DNA of 64,000 nt from Adineta vaga (lineage: Eukaryota > Rotifera): positions 20,290,755 to 20,354,754 of the forward strand of contig CP075492.1 of the NCBI GenBank assembly GCA_021613535.1. Direction: 5' to 3'. How positions within the stretch are numbered: the stretch's first letter is position 1; every line of letters starts with the position of its first letter. Below the pieces are notes generated by a model that was given only the letters and a program-made list of their open reading frames with translations, was not told the origin of the DNA and searched no databases. This document shows, piece after piece, positions 8,760-20,135 of the stretch. The translations under genes were made by a program, and so were the position numbers.

Positions 8760-9500
8760 GTTTCAGTTACTAGCGACAGAATATATATAAAATTCGTCTG
8801 AACCCGATCGAGCAAAACAGAAACAAAAGCTGTACTAGAACTCCACTATTTTGGGTCGCCTATCTATGCGAGATTATCACAATCCCAGACGCTCAATGAT
8901 GTTCAAGTCGATCGGTAAAATCTTGCTATGTATAAACGCTGAATCAACAATATTATCTTCAGAAACATAGATGTCACTAGGTTACAGTATCACGCAGTCA
9001 TTCACCGCTTTGTTTCTCAATAACAATATTCAATATACAAGGCTGATCAAAACATGATATAATGTGCTATTCGCATAATATACGAATAGTCATTCAATTA
9101 ATCAATCTAAAGAGATCCTTGAGCAAGATCGAAACAAGCGCTTGTCATGGAACCGCTTATCCATATTCTACTCACACCCTCAAGATCGAAGTTTTGTCCA
9201 CTGCTGCATAGCTCAAGAATAACAGGTAACCAGTCGTGATATGCTCTTCCGTGTGATAGAAATGTTTGCTGAATATAGATCTTGACCAGTCTAGTCGATT
9301 AAGATTAGATAATATTTTAAGTCTAGTTATATTGTGCAAAGTAATCAAGATCATTGTATCTGAATCAATCTAATGTCTTAATCTTTTAAAGATTTATTCG
9401 CATAGATATAATATCTACGCTCCACCTGATGACATCCTGGCAAGACAGAAACAACACTGATGTCGTGGAATGCTTCTATTTCTACTCACCCTCTAGTTTA
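8760..9500 (+). repeat. Array of three diverged hammerhead-like units, about 325 bp apart
   Basis: Three sites share an AGAAAC/CGAAAC...GTC-like block followed by a C-rich end: near 8815-8850, 9116-9150 (GATC...GATC GAAAC AAGCGCTT GTC, then CTCACACCCTCAAG) and 9426-9468 (then CTCACCCTCTAG). Similar TTCGCATA...TA blocks precede units 2 and 3. Spacing is about 325 bp. Tandem hammerhead-bearing repeats are typical of Penelope-like pLTRs and retrozymes. The units are strongly diverged. Confidence 0.45.
9422..9468 (+). ncRNA. Candidate hammerhead ribozyme (degenerate stem II)
   Basis: The core CTGATGA (9426-9432) and GAAAC are present, with ACA/TGT as stem III, GTC before the predicted cleavage site, and stem I CCAC (9422-9425) with GTGG (9465-9468). 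Stem II (AUC/GAC) is weak. The C-rich CTCACCCTC follows at about 9486. Confidence 0.45.
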
Positions 9501-9815
9501 AAACTTGGTTTTCCATGCGAAATTCTAACTTTTATACAAAAGAAATGTCAAATTTGTAATCAATGTTAAAAATTGCGTACATCAACTCATGCAAATCTAT
9601 TGATCTCGAAAAAAGGTTTTTCAAAACTTGATCAGCGAAGTCGTGTTACGTGGGCAAGCCGTAATACTGTGTGCAGTCATTCACCAGCTCTTAACTTAAG
9701 TCCACTCCCTTCTGTCAAGAAAAGTCAGTTTTGATGAAACTGTTCGATTTGAGTAAAGTTTTCATTATCGCATTCATCAATCGTCTTTAAAATATAGAAG
9801 TCTTGAATTATTTAG
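9500..9815. other. Non-coding stretch before the methyltransferase gene
   Basis: No ORF or repeat that I can support; this is the 3' side of the minus-strand gene ending at 9816. Confidence 0.5.
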
Positions 9816-10777
9816 TCATTGTTTTTGTTTCTTCTTTGTTTGCTGCCGTCCAACAAAATTATTCCAACAAGGTATGATAGCCGGGACACATTGTTGATAA
9901 TCAATATATGACTGGCCAAAAAATCGAACGAGTTTCTTTTCTTCGATGGGTATTCCAATAGCATCATAGACACATGTAAAAACGATGAAAGCTAAACGAT
10001 CCAGTGACATCGTAGGTGTGATTATTAAAGGGAGAAGTGTAAATAGATATAATGGATGACGACAAAAGCGAAACAGACCAGTAGTGACTAAAGTATGCAC
10101 GCCAGTCGTTCGTTGCTGGGACATCGTCGTTGTAGAAAATGGACAACTGATAGTTCCAGTTTGACTGAACAATTGTTTTATACCAGAAAATTCTAATGGA
10201 TCAAATTTGAAGATCACATACATACCTGAAAAAAAATAGAATTGAAGCACAATGAAGGAAAAGAAAATATTTTATCAGAGTGACCTGGAGCATGAATGAT
10301 AGTAAATATTGTCAACAATACAAACTGTTGTTGATAGAGACTCATTGTTGTTGGCAGCCAATTCCATAGTTGTACATGAGTATGTTGCCAGAAGCCTAGG
10401 ATCACGAAGACAGTAATACTAACCATGACACAATAAGCGGTCCGAAGTGTCTGTTTAGGCAACAAGTATCGAGTGATCACTGCTTGCACAGATTCTTGTG
10501 CGAACACTGTATGTGCAATAGCAAAGATGGCATAGAGTAGAGCGTCAAATGCCAATTTTCCCCAGATAGACGATGATAGGGAGTTGATTTCTAAATAGGG
10601 TACTCGAAAAAGTGGACTCATAAATGGCAGATAATTCGAAATAAAATTGATAATAAGCTGTGGCATTTTCATGTCACAAGCTGTCCAAGCAAAAAGTATC
10701 TGAGCAAAGACACCACCGAATAGAATGTTCAAAAGTAACCAGATAATACGAGCCACAGGACTCAGTTGTTGATTCAT
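9816..10777 (-). CDS. MddA/NnrU-type membrane methyltransferase
   Basis: Exon 1 is 10777-10285 and exon 2 is 10225-9816. The 59-bp intron (GTCACT...TTTTTTTCAG) joins HAP-G-MYV in frame, giving 300 aa. The N-terminal half has several hydrophobic helices (WLLLNILFGGVFAQILFAW; LLYAIFAIAHTVFA; VMVSITVFVILGFW). The C-terminal half has the isoprenylcysteine-methyltransferase-like signature GLFRFCRHPLYLF and the late EEKKLVRFFGQSYIDYQQ...P block. This order and length fit bacterial methanethiol S-methyltransferase MddA/NnrU relatives, which use S-adenosylmethionine at a membrane. Such genes are mainly bacterial, so transfer with later intron gain is likely, though the substrate in this organism is unknown. 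Confidence 0.75.
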
Positions 10778-11559
10778 CTAGAAAAGAAAATGTTTGTCAG
10801 TATCTAATGACATAAAAAGAGGAATATTAAAATAATGTAACAAAATGGTAGATAACATGATGATGAGTCCGTTCTTTTAGTGTTATGCTATCTAACCATC
10901 GAACGTTCATTTTGTTTGTGACATTACTCAATACTTTTTAATTATAGTATATAGCAGAGTTGGAACCGATCCGGTCTAAAAAAACTTTCCAAACCGGTAA
11001 ACACCGACGAAAAAGGTAACCGATATATTAGAATTATGATTCTACAGCGCTCATATGTTTATATTTTCCCGAAGCAATATGCATGATGTCTCTAAGCGAG
11101 AAAAAACACTTTTTTACTCAACAGCCTATTGCTAATTTACAAATCCTAAATTGTTGGATCTCAAATCTGAGCTGTAGCAGTTGAGAGGTTTGTCTTAAGT
11201 GATATTCTTTTCATTATACTTCCTAGAAAGAAAATAAACTTCGATTAAAAAATTAAAATATTTAGAGAAATCGAAGAAAACAAAATTAATTTATCTTGGA
11301 ACAATACGATTATTTGAATTGAACAGCTGAAACTTGCCGGGACATATTTTACTAGGAATGAGATTGTATCCAAAAAAATTATAAAATTCATTTTTTACTA
11401 AATCCTGAGGGAACGTACAAGTGAATCTAGAAATTTCTTTGAATCGGTTACAACTCTGGTATATAGTTATAATATATTAGCTTAAGGAGCTAAGTGTACC
11501 TGTTACGATAATTCAAAATTTAATTAAAAATCAAAAGTGAAGAAATTCACGAAAATATA
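10778..11559. other. Intergenic, nothing recognised
   Basis: AT-rich sequence between the methyltransferase and the first foldback element. No ORF or repeat edge seen. Confidence 0.5.
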
Positions 11560-12379
11560 CTTAGGGCATACCAAAAGTAGTGGCGTCACCCTCTGATTTC
11601 TTCAATAGAAAGCTTGGATAAGTTTTCTTTTTCTATGTAGTGACAGAGAAAACGCCGCTCTATTTTCTGCACTATAAAACAAACACAGTATACCATGAGA
11701 TGCAGCGTGAAAAGCTCTACAAGTTTTAAGGAACAGCTTATTTTATATTATGGATAAGGAAAAGGAAGTTCCCTTCGCACAGATAAAACTGAGCTTTTTA
11801 AGGACGGTCAGAGAGAGTTTGACTGCTGTTGAAAACAAGAAATATGCAATTAAAATAAGTAACATTATTCAGATTGTCGAGCTACTTATGGTGCATCTTT
11901 TGATGTATTTTGTTGTTTTTCAAATAAAGAATATTAGGTGATAAAAAGATGAAATGTGCAAAAATGAATTCATCTTCTACCAAAAAGCATCGTTTTTGCA
12001 AGATCGAAAATTGATGACTTAAAGTTTTGATCGTTATATGGTCAAAAAGTACAACTATAAAATAAGTGATCTTATATAAACTGTAGAGCTTTTTCGTGCT
12101 GCATTTTGTGGTATATTCTGTTTTTCTATTCAACTTAGTAAGTGGGTGTAAACTGAAATGCAAAGCATGACCATTAATTCTGTTTGAAATGTTAAAAAAG
12201 TTGTACACAACAACAGCTCTTATCAAAATTTTATTATTATGATATTAGTCGAAGAGTGATTAAGTAGTGCAAAAAATAGAGCGGCGTTTTCTCTATCACT
12301 ACATAGTAAAGGAAAACTTATTCAAGCTTTCTATTGAAGAAATCAGAGGGTGATGCCATTACTTTTGGTATGCCCTAAG
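11560..12379. mobile_element. TA-flanked foldback (MITE-like) element FB1, 820 bp
   Basis: The inverted repeats begin CTTAGGGCATACCAAAAGTA and extend at least 110 bp (11560-11672 with 12270-12379). Further inverted matches lie inside (GAAAAGCTCTACAAG / CTGTAGAGCTTTTTC). Each end is flanked by TA (11558-11559, 12380-12381), as for Tc1/mariner-type insertions. No transposase; small ORFs inside are chance. Confidence 0.8.
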
Positions 12380-12381
12380 TA

Positions 12382-13952
12382 TATCAATCGACTCATTATT
12401 ATAAAAAATCTTATTTGTGATGAAGAAAAATGAGAATTATCGTCAAAATTTAGTAAAAGTGATTTTTGTCAACAAAGAAAGAAGGATAAAAAATATGTGA
12501 TATATACCTTTTTTGATTAGAAGTATGATGAATCGAAGGTCATAAAATATTTGAGTATTTTGCTTACTTGAAAAATTGGCTAGGTTTACAAAATCGACCA
12601 ATACGTATCTCACTCGACGCGATTCAAAGCGCCACTACTAATACTGCTTTGAGTCTACACTTGATTATCAACTGATGTAATAACAAGCGAAAAAAAAATC
12701 TTACTGAAAACTGATTTTTTCCCTAGTCTCAATCCTGTTCATCCTTTGAGAAAATCTAGAAGGATCTTTCAGGATCCCAACAAGATCTATACCTCTAAAA
12801 ATCATAACAGGATTTCAATACCAGAATTGAATAAAATCTCAACAATCATAAATTGAATGGTTTTTGAAAATTTTACTATGTTTTTCTTTTGAGCACGATA
12901 GAATTGTGATAATCAATAGAAATCTCCTATGATTCCTCTTTCTGAAAGAAAAGGTTATATGGAGCATAAAAATGCTTAAAATTTATCGGTTTATTCAAGC
13001 CAAGTTGGTATCATACATTTACCTACGTTGCATATACGCGTTTTATTTTTCCTATATCTGGCAAAAAATGCAAAGGAAAGACAAACTGTGTAGTGCAGCG
13101 CGATGAGAAAAACGTGCATGAAAGGTATTCATCCATATTCAGCTAATGACCATGTGCATGTAATAGCACGGTTGGTCGATTCACCTAAATAAGCATTACT
13201 TGGAAAAAACCAAGTAACTTTATTGAATATAAACATACGAAGTAGCTTACTTTCTACATACACAAAAACAACTTCAATACATTCGAGCATAAATTTCCAT
13301 TGTAAGTATGCCTAATTATCCATATATCCATTAGTCTACGTAACGCGATACGATAGGCATAAATATTTGCTTTAGAATTCGAAAGAAATGTTTAAAGACA
13401 CCTGAAGGCGGAAGAAAATGCGTTTTATTATTTGAAAAATTGTTTTTTTGTGAGTCAATAAAATGTACACATTCAGCAGTAATTCCAATATTGTACGGTA
13501 CAATGTATTCTGTCTCACTTTCAAACTATCCTAGCACCTTGATGTCAAGCTCGGAACTCCTCTATAAAATGTTGTGAAGAGTTTAACTATATTGATTATG
13601 GAAAAAAATGTACGAGTTCGATCTGAGTTTTCTTCTCAAGTGTGCAACGATGTATTCTTTATTTCAGAAAAGAGTCAGCGAATCCGTTGAATTCACGCTG
13701 CTTCTTTCTATTCGGGTCACATTTAAATCTGCACCTAAATAAATAGACAAAGTCTGATCAATTTGAAAAAATTTTCTTTGTGGATTTTGTCCAATATATC
13801 TTCTATATTAAAATAAAGCTGACATTCAAGGCACATCATTAACCCTTTAACTAATAATTTTTTTTTGAAACTAACTACTATCCGTTTCAGAGTAAAAGAC
13901 AACTAACTATAAATTGGCTCACTCTTATTTTCTCTCTATTGTTCCTTGTGAG
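12382..13952. other. Long intergenic region, nothing recognised
   Basis: About 1.57 kb without a supportable ORF. There is no similarity by eye to the other repeats in the window. Confidence 0.5.
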
Positions 13953-13954
13953 TA

Positions 13955-14884
13955 ACGGGTGGGGCAGAAGAAATTGCCGGGTTTTGTAAGACTATTTTCT
14001 CAAATTAGACTAGATGAGAAAGTTTCGTTCTGAAGTCAAAAGATAGAGAATTTCGTGTAGATTTTACTAATATGTTCTTTACGAAATAAACATTTCTCCT
14101 TCTTTTATAATATTAAAGGTAATGGATACTACAAAAACATCATTTTCTCAACTGCAAAATGAGACACTTTTGGACTCAAATTTATGCCTGGTTTATTGTA
14201 GTTCCAAAATTTCTTCTTGTTCCTAAACGATGCAGAATTTGTCAGTGTATCTACTAGTGTCTTGATTTTTTTAAGCTTAATTGTGTCTGCTTTAAAGAAC
14301 ACAAAACATTAAGAAAATACCTCTCGGCCAACGGAATCGTACATTTCGTTGCAAATTTTCTCAGAACGTGGTTTTACAAAAACTACTCTCTTTATATCAG
14401 CAGATGCAGAATTTCAAGCTCTACAAAATACTGTTCTTTATAACAGTTAAGTTCCTTTTCTGAATTAATGGTAGGGCTGAAATCTTTTGTCTGATACAAA
14501 AAGGCACCAAAAATGGACAATTAGGCATTTTCTGCAAGCGGTTTTTCTAATGGCGAAACCTTAGCCGCCGATTTGATATTGCGATTCAAAAACAGATACT
14601 TCTCTGTACTTTATGATACTGTATTTGAATAGTGTATGTAAAATCATTTAACAAAGAAAAGTAACACTTTATTCCAGTAAAATGCTGAGCAAATGATGTT
14701 GTTTGTGGTATCCAGTACCTTTAATACTAGAAGAGAAGGACAAATGTTCATTTCGCCAAAAAAATATCAATAAAATCTACACAAAATTCTCGATCTTTTC
14801 ATATCAGAACGAAACTTTCTCATCCAATCTATCGTGAGAAAACAGTGTATCATAAAAGCCGGTAATTTCTTCTGCCACACCCGT
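13955..14884. mobile_element. TA-flanked foldback element FB2, 930 bp
   Basis: The ends ACGGGTGGGGCAGAAGAAATT and AATTTCTTCTGCCACACCCGT pair. The inverted match continues about 200 bp (GAGAAAGTTTCGTTCTGA, AATATTAAAGGTA...GATACTACAAA). Both ends are flanked by TA. No coding capacity. It lies about 50 bp upstream of the sulfotransferase start, so it may form part of that gene's upstream region. Confidence 0.75.
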
Positions 14885-14936
14885 TACTACGTTATTTTTA
14901 GGTATATTCATTTATTGTTCGTTTTCTTTGATCAAA

Positions 14937-15701
14937 ATGATGGAATCGTTGTTTGGTGAAAAAAGAATTCATAGTAAAAAAGGTGATTATAAAGATGCCG
15001 ACTATCTTCGTGTTATCGGAGCTGGTTTGCCTCGTACAGGTACATCATCACTCAAAGCTGCTCTCGAATTACTCGGTTTCGGTCCTTGTCATCATATGAT
15101 GAATATATTTGATGATCCTTCGAGAGGTATACAATTTATACGAGCTCTTGATGGCTATCCAGTAGATTTCCACGAATTGATGAAAGGATATGGATCAACA
15201 GTAGATAATCCAGCAGCCGAATTCTACAAAGAAATTCATCAAGTCTATCCAAATTCAAAAATTATACTTACTGTACGTGATAGTGGTGAAAAATGGTTCG
15301 AAAGTGTGGAAAATACAATCGTACCAACAGGAAACGACATTTTCTATTTGATTGCTGTTTATCCAATACGTTTTTTGCGTTTACAATGTCTTCTTGGTAG
15401 AAGAATACACCAAAGATGGATTACAAGATATGGAAGTTATGGACCACAAATTCACGATTTACATAATGCTCGAGTCATTAGTGAAAATAAAAAAGATGAC
15501 TTGCTTATATTTAATGTTAAAGAAGGCTGGCCACCATTATGCAAGTTTTTGGATGTACCCATTCCGACGGAAATTCCATTTCCAAATATTAATGACACTA
15601 AACTCGTGCAACGTGTGGTTCGCAAGGCCAGAGTTGGTGGATTGATAGTTTGGGCATTTATTTTTATTATCATAGCTATTCTTATTCGTATTTTCCTTTG
15701 A
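14937..15701 (+). CDS. Sulfotransferase family protein with C-terminal membrane anchor
   Basis: 254 codons from the ATG at 14937. The 5'-phosphosulfate loop of PAPS-dependent sulfotransferases is plain: GAGLPRTGTSSLKAAL (about residues 29-44). A region compatible with 3'-phosphate binding is present (KIILTVRDSGEKWFESV, about 106-122). DLLIFNVKEGWPPLCKFL is the typical C-terminal block of the Sulfotransfer_4 (P-loop sulfotransferase) family. The last 20 residues form a hydrophobic helix (IVWAFIFIIIAILIRIF), suggesting a tail anchor in an inner membrane. The length matches the family and the frame is intact. The stop is followed 15 bp later by a telomere-like tract, so the gene sits at a former chromosome end. 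The substrate is not predictable. Confidence 0.85.
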   Translation: MMESLFGEKRIHSKKGDYKDADYLRVIGAGLPRTGTSSLKAALELLGFGPCHHMMNIFDDPSRGIQFIRALDGYPVDFHELMKGYGSTVDNPAAEFYKEIHQVYPNSKIILTVRDSGEKWFESVENTIVPTGNDIFYLIAVYPIRFLRLQCLLGRRIHQRWITRYGSYGPQIHDLHNARVISENKKDDLLIFNVKEGWPPLCKFLDVPIPTEIPFPNINDTKLVQRVVRKARVGGLIVWAFIFIIIAILIRIFL

Positions 15702-15716
15702 CTGATTATTTGAACT

Positions 15717-15737
15717 ATCTTGAGGTGAGGGTGAGTT
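15717..15737 (+). repeat. Short interstitial telomere-like tract
   Basis: ATCTTGAGGTGAGGGTGAG followed by TTTAAATAAG. It carries the recurrent CTTGAGG boundary and leads into an antisense hammerhead remnant. Confidence 0.65.
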
Positions 15738-15750
15738 TAAATAAGAATTT

Positions 15751-15800
15751 AGCTACTACGACGCGTTTCGACTCAGCTACGAGTCTCAGCAGGTGGCTTA
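15751..15800 (-). ncRNA. Hammerhead ribozyme remnant (mutated core)
   Basis: The minus strand reads CTGCTGA, a GACTC-GTAGCT-GAGTC stem II, GAAAC, GCGTC. The layout is that of the two good hammerheads in this window, but the core CTGATGA has C at the first A, which should abolish cleavage. Its 3' side runs into CTCACCCTCACCTCAAG, so it marks the 3' end of a short Athena-type copy. Confidence 0.65.
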
Positions 15801-16483
15801 ATATAATAATCTGCATACGATTTGAATAAAAAAATTTAAAATTAAATAAATTTCAATTGATCTTTATTTTCTGTCAATGTTGCTCGTGCTTTCTTATTAT
15901 GGAACTCTTTTAATATCCAATATATGAATATTTTTAGAATTTTCTAATTCATAAGTGATTTTTTTAAGTATTTAACCACATTTGAATAAAGACTCATGAA
16001 TTAAATGAATGATTTAGGATTATGTGTTATGCTGAATTATAGAAATGAACCATCTTCAGGGTGAGTAAAGCTACCATAATACCAGGTATTTCTGAAATCG
16101 ATTACCTCTTGATTTATTAAGGTTTATGATCTAGAAAAAGGTTTCATTAAATGTTTTATCTAAAGGACAGAAAAGGTTCATGAGATGTGTTGTTAAATAA
16201 ATGTGTATGGGAAGGGGGATATCTCGATTTATGTAAGTGTTTTGTTTTACAAGATGTATGCTAACTGTTAGTAGGATGTCTTGTTTTTTTTGTAAAGTCA
16301 ATGATTTTAGTTTTTAATCAATTTCAATTAAGAATGTATTGAGCTTGTGTTGAATATCGTATTGTGTTATTCGTATTAAAATGTTTTCACGTAGAGTAAT
16401 GATCGCCATGACGTTGTCAAAGGTTGGAACATTTTTGTGAGAGAATCTTGTTTGTATTGTGAAGACTGTTCATTGAATATCGC
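15800..16483. other. Non-coding, probably tail of the hammerhead element
   Basis: No ORF supported. It ends at the TTAA target of the piggyBac element. Confidence 0.4.
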
Positions 16484-16624
16484 TTAACCCTTTCACTCCC
16501 GACTTTTTTTTTACAAAATTTATGTTTGAAAAAACATTGCTCAATGACTAGAGGGTATTTTAGGATCACTGGTTAAGTTTCAACCAAAAAGCTGTATTTT
16601 TCTATGAGTATGTGTGTATTCAGT

Positions 16625-17550
16625 TTATTGTTGGTACACAAAGTTTTGATGATACAAAGAAAAACATTTTTTCACACAGAGACAAACACCACAAAAAATG
16701 CATATGACATTCGTTCTTTTTTCTTTTTCTTTTGTGCTACAGTAAGCGCATCTACGATAAATTGAAATAACATCTGGCAAATGAGCTAGCAACCGTACTT
16801 TTTCAGAATCTTCCGAATCACTGCTGCTTTTCTCGATGCGGATCTTCTTCTGATTACTCCTTGCCAAAGGTCTTCCTATTCGTTTTCTACTACAATAGTT
16901 ACCTATTAGTGCGGTGCTAATATATGATATATATTTTACTGTACTAATATTACTACTATCGGAATGATCTTTATAATAAATAAATGAATTTACTAATGAC
17001 ATCCCAAGAAAATGAAAAAATATTCTCATCCAGTTTCTCTTTGACTTTCGATCAATTGTATAATACTTAATTTTTTGATCGGATAGATCTACTCCTCCCA
17101 TGTACTTATTGTACTCACTGATTGCTAACGGACAAGAAATTTGCTTTTTACTACCATCTTTATATCGTCGAGTAACTTCACTTGATTCTTCAGGATCAAA
17201 GTAATTTGATGCGACTAGGACTTCTTTCTTGTCCATCCATTTTATCACAGAAATTCCATTTGCTGATAGGTATCGAAAATCTCCTCTTTCTAATGCTTCA
17301 CCTTTTTTCAATTCAATTGGGAAGTATTTTCTATTGGATCGAATTGTACCGGTAGCTGATATCTTTTTTTCCTCAGCTTGTAAAGTAAAACGATGGACGT
17401 AAAATAGCTATCAAAAAATAATTGACGATTCTTCAAATTTATTCCATCTATTAATGATAAAACTACATGCTCACCTAATGACAAATATCGTTCTACAGAT
17501 TTTCCTGTATAAATTTCTCGACAATAACCAGTAATATAAGTCTGTCCAGA
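16625..17550 (-). pseudogene. piggyBac transposase, C-terminal half, frameshifted
   Basis: Open from 17311 to 16625, with family hallmarks KWMDKKEVLVASN, the SEYNKYMGGVDLSDQ block and a Cys-rich zinc-binding C-terminus (CAYCSTKE...CIFCGVCLC). Upstream (17550-17330) ITGYCREIYTGKSVERY and FFDSYFTSI continue in another frame, so there is a frameshift near 17390. The foldback at 17554 cuts the coding region, and the catalytic N-terminal part is not found beyond it. Confidence 0.8.
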
Positions 17551-17554
17551 TATA

Positions 17555-18488
17555 CACCATGATCACGTTGATTTTGACCGTTTTGTGTAGCTTACTGTGT
17601 GCGAGTGACACATCGGAAATTTTTTATTTCGATAGTGTTGGATAACGCATCAATTCTTCTATCGAACCATATAGTTTCGATTTTATCTTTTTTGATTGCA
17701 CTTCAGAAATTAATAAACTACGAAAAGAATCAGGAAAACACTTTTGCAACAGGACCAAATTCCATAGCGTCTTTTTCTAATCGCTAATAGGTTTTACTTG
17801 ATAAACAAACTGTATCGGACAGTGCATCATGAAAAACTCTATAAGTTACAAAAGGCCATTTCAATTTGTTTTGTTTTCAGACGACGAATACCAAATCTCC
17901 TTCTTCAGAAGAAGCGTCTCGTTTCACACGATTAAAATATGTATTTTTACAGTTTTGTATTTGAATTACCCAATGTATCGTCATAAAAAAGTCATACGCA
18001 CCAAAAGAACCAGCTTGAAAAGTTCTAAAACCTGCTCAGTAATGCTAATTAAAAACTTAAAAAAAAATTTTTTTTTAATGCTCCTAGATCATTATTAGCA
18101 TTGTCAACGTTTGATCAGTGAGACTTTTGCCCATTTTCGAAGGAAAAAGAGTAAAAATAAAATACGCGATCTTATGTAAATTGTACAGCTTTTCACGCCA
18201 CATCTTCTAGTATATATTTTTTTTCAGAGAAGCCTGTTAAATGATGCAAACGAAAACTTCGAAGTATGGTCACACATTCTGTTCTGACAACTTTTGCAAA
18301 AGTGTTTTTCTCATACTTTTCGTAGTTTATTAATTTCTGAAGTGCAATCAAAAAAGATAAAATCGAAACTATATGGTTCGATAGAAGAATTGATGCGTTA
18401 TCCAACACTATCGAAATAAAAAATTTCCGATGTGTCACTCGCACACAGTAAGCTACACAAAACGGTCAAAATCAACGTGATCATGGTG
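17555..18488. mobile_element. TA-flanked foldback element FB3, 934 bp, inside piggyBac
   Basis: Inverted ends CACCATGATCACGTTGATTT pair with the mirror at 18488. Arms of about 200 bp (17555-17755, 18290-18488) are nearly identical, and TA flanks both ends. Internal sequence (GAAAAACTCTATAAG; GTACAGCTTTTCACG) resembles FB1, so FB1 and FB3 may be one family with diverged ends. Confidence 0.8.
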
Positions 18489-18790
18489 TAGATTGTTTAG
18501 GAAAAACTTCGTGAAATCTATGAGACACGGCATAGTACGATATCAGATACATAAGAATATCTATTTAACCCTTCACAGATGCGTCCTGAATAAAAAAGAT
18601 GCAAATATTACTTCGAGATCTTGGAAACTTCAAATAGTTTTGAAATTTTTTGAAAAACATAAATTTTCACGAGGTGGGAAATATATATCCCACCGGGAGT
18701 GAAAGGGTTAACTAATAATGATTACTATTTTGCACATCAAAGAATGGTGCCTTGCTCAAAACTTGATTCTAAAAGCATCATCTATATATG

Positions 18791-19618
18791 CTAACAGTTT
18801 AGATTCATACCGTTTCCACCAGCGATGACAACACCCACAAGTGCACCTGGCATCCAACGCATGATTCGATGATGAATTGTATCAGATATATACACAATTT
18901 TTGTTTGTTCATCAACCCATACACCATTGGGTGAAGCTAAAGTTTCAGTATCGTGAGCCCAATCAGTCCAGTTCGATCCAGCAACTTCAACGCCTGAGAA
19001 AGCATTCTTTTCCCATTTTTGAATTCGAGCATTTCCTGAATCGGCCACATATAAATCATCAGTAGTTCGATCAAAATAAAGTCCATCAGGTGAACTAAGA
19101 TATTCATTTCCATTTCCTCTCTCATCCGTTTGACCAGCAACAACTTCTGTCAAATTTGTTTTTGGTGACCCTTTGATTACACGATGTCGATCCGATTCTG
19201 ACATATAAACGTTCTTTTCTTCATCAACTGCTATACCAAAACATGATCGACATTCATCGCCTAGTTGAATACCTTTCAATGCTCCTTTCGTCCATTTTTC
19301 TACTCGATTCCCAACAAAAACCGAAACGTATATTGATGGTCCATCATCATCATCTTCATCAACATAAATCTTTGAAGGAGAATTAATATCAAATGCCACA
19401 GTTGTACCTGAACCGTGAGGTGTATTTAATGAAAACATTTGAACTCGTTGATTACCAAAATCAGCTACATATAATGTATTAGTTCTTGTCAACATGAAAA
19501 TTCCTTTCGGCACAGACAATTCAGTTGCTCCAGCACCACTGATACCTGTACCCGCTACTGTTTTACCATTTGGATCCCACTTAGCACAAGGACTAATCTC
19601 AATCGATTCTATAGACAC
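18791..19618 (-). CDS. NHL-repeat protein (partial)
   Basis: About 270 residues with at least four NHL repeats: LSVPKGIFMLTRTNTLYVAD..NQRVQMF, ...FGIAVDEEKNVYMSESDRHRVI, ...LSSPDGLYFDRTTDDLYVADSGNARIQKW, ...LASPNGVWVDEQTKIVYISDTIHHRIMRW. These form part of a beta-propeller, usually a protein- or RNA-binding surface; in bdelloids such proteins are often secreted. The sequence just upstream of IESIEISPCAKW looks like a splice acceptor (TGTCTATAG), so the first exon (signal or anchor) is further upstream and not identified. The C-terminus stops short of a full propeller at 18791, so this may be a truncated gene. Confidence 0.7.
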   Translation of the reverse strand: MSIESIEISPCAKWDPNGKTVAGTGISGAGATELSVPKGIFMLTRTNTLYVADFGNQRVQMFSLNTPHGSGTTVAFDINSPSKIYVDEDDDDGPSIYVSVFVGNRVEKWTKGALKGIQLGDECRSCFGIAVDEEKNVYMSESDRHRVIKGSPKTNLTEVVAGQTDERGNGNEYLSSPDGLYFDRTTDDLYVADSGNARIQKWEKNAFSGVEVAGSNWTDWAHDTETLASPNGVWVDEQTKIVYISDTIHHRIMRWMPGALVGVVIAGGNGMNLNC

Positions 19619-19619
19619 A

Positions 19620-20135
19620 TGGAAGTAGAATACGAGAGTAACTTAATAAAGAAAGAAAAATTCTTGAAAAAATACCTAGATTAATTTGACTTGTATACTT
19701 ACAAATGTAAATAATACTATTCAGCATAGTTCGCAACAACTGACAAGAATAAAGAAGAACTAAAGATAATATACATCGATATCAACGGCATGTGCATCAA
19801 TGACAACGTTTTTTTTCTCGTTTTATAAGTATCGATAAGACCATTTTCTCGCCTAAAATATTTTTCAAAAAGAAGGTGAGGATATGGGGTGTAGATGAGG
19901 GTATAGAATCTGCACCCACACTCTCAAGCAAGATTGACTATCGATACAATCTAAAATGTCCTAATCACCTTCAGATGCAACTTTCGAAATGTACATTACT
20001 ATACTCACACTTGTAACATTTGTTGATGATTACAAAAATTAAAAAAGACGTTTCTATAATCGTATTGTAATATCATCATTTATTTGCAAATTTCCAAAAT
20101 ACATTTTATTCTATAAATGATATTCAAACAAAAGT
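19620..20135. other. Non-coding with a degenerate telomere-like patch
   Basis: Around 19874-19924 there is GGTGAGGATATGGGGTG, GATGAGGGT, then CACCCACACTCTCAAG, probably eroded telomeric sequence. Nothing else recognised. Confidence 0.4.

Larger units (their letters stand above)
16488..18708 (-). mobile_element. piggyBac element (2.2 kb) with nested foldback
   Basis: TTAA at 16484-16487 and 18709-18712 flank inverted ends CCCTTTCACTCCCG / CGGGAGTGAAAGGG. The interior holds a broken transposase (minus) and a foldback insertion at 17555-18488. The 5' half of the transposase is missing, so the copy cannot move itself. Confidence 0.85.

Noticed and set aside
11750-12226. Two ORFs (63 and 114 aa) inside foldback FB1
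   Set aside because: Opposite strands, overlapping an inverted repeat, no family resemblance.
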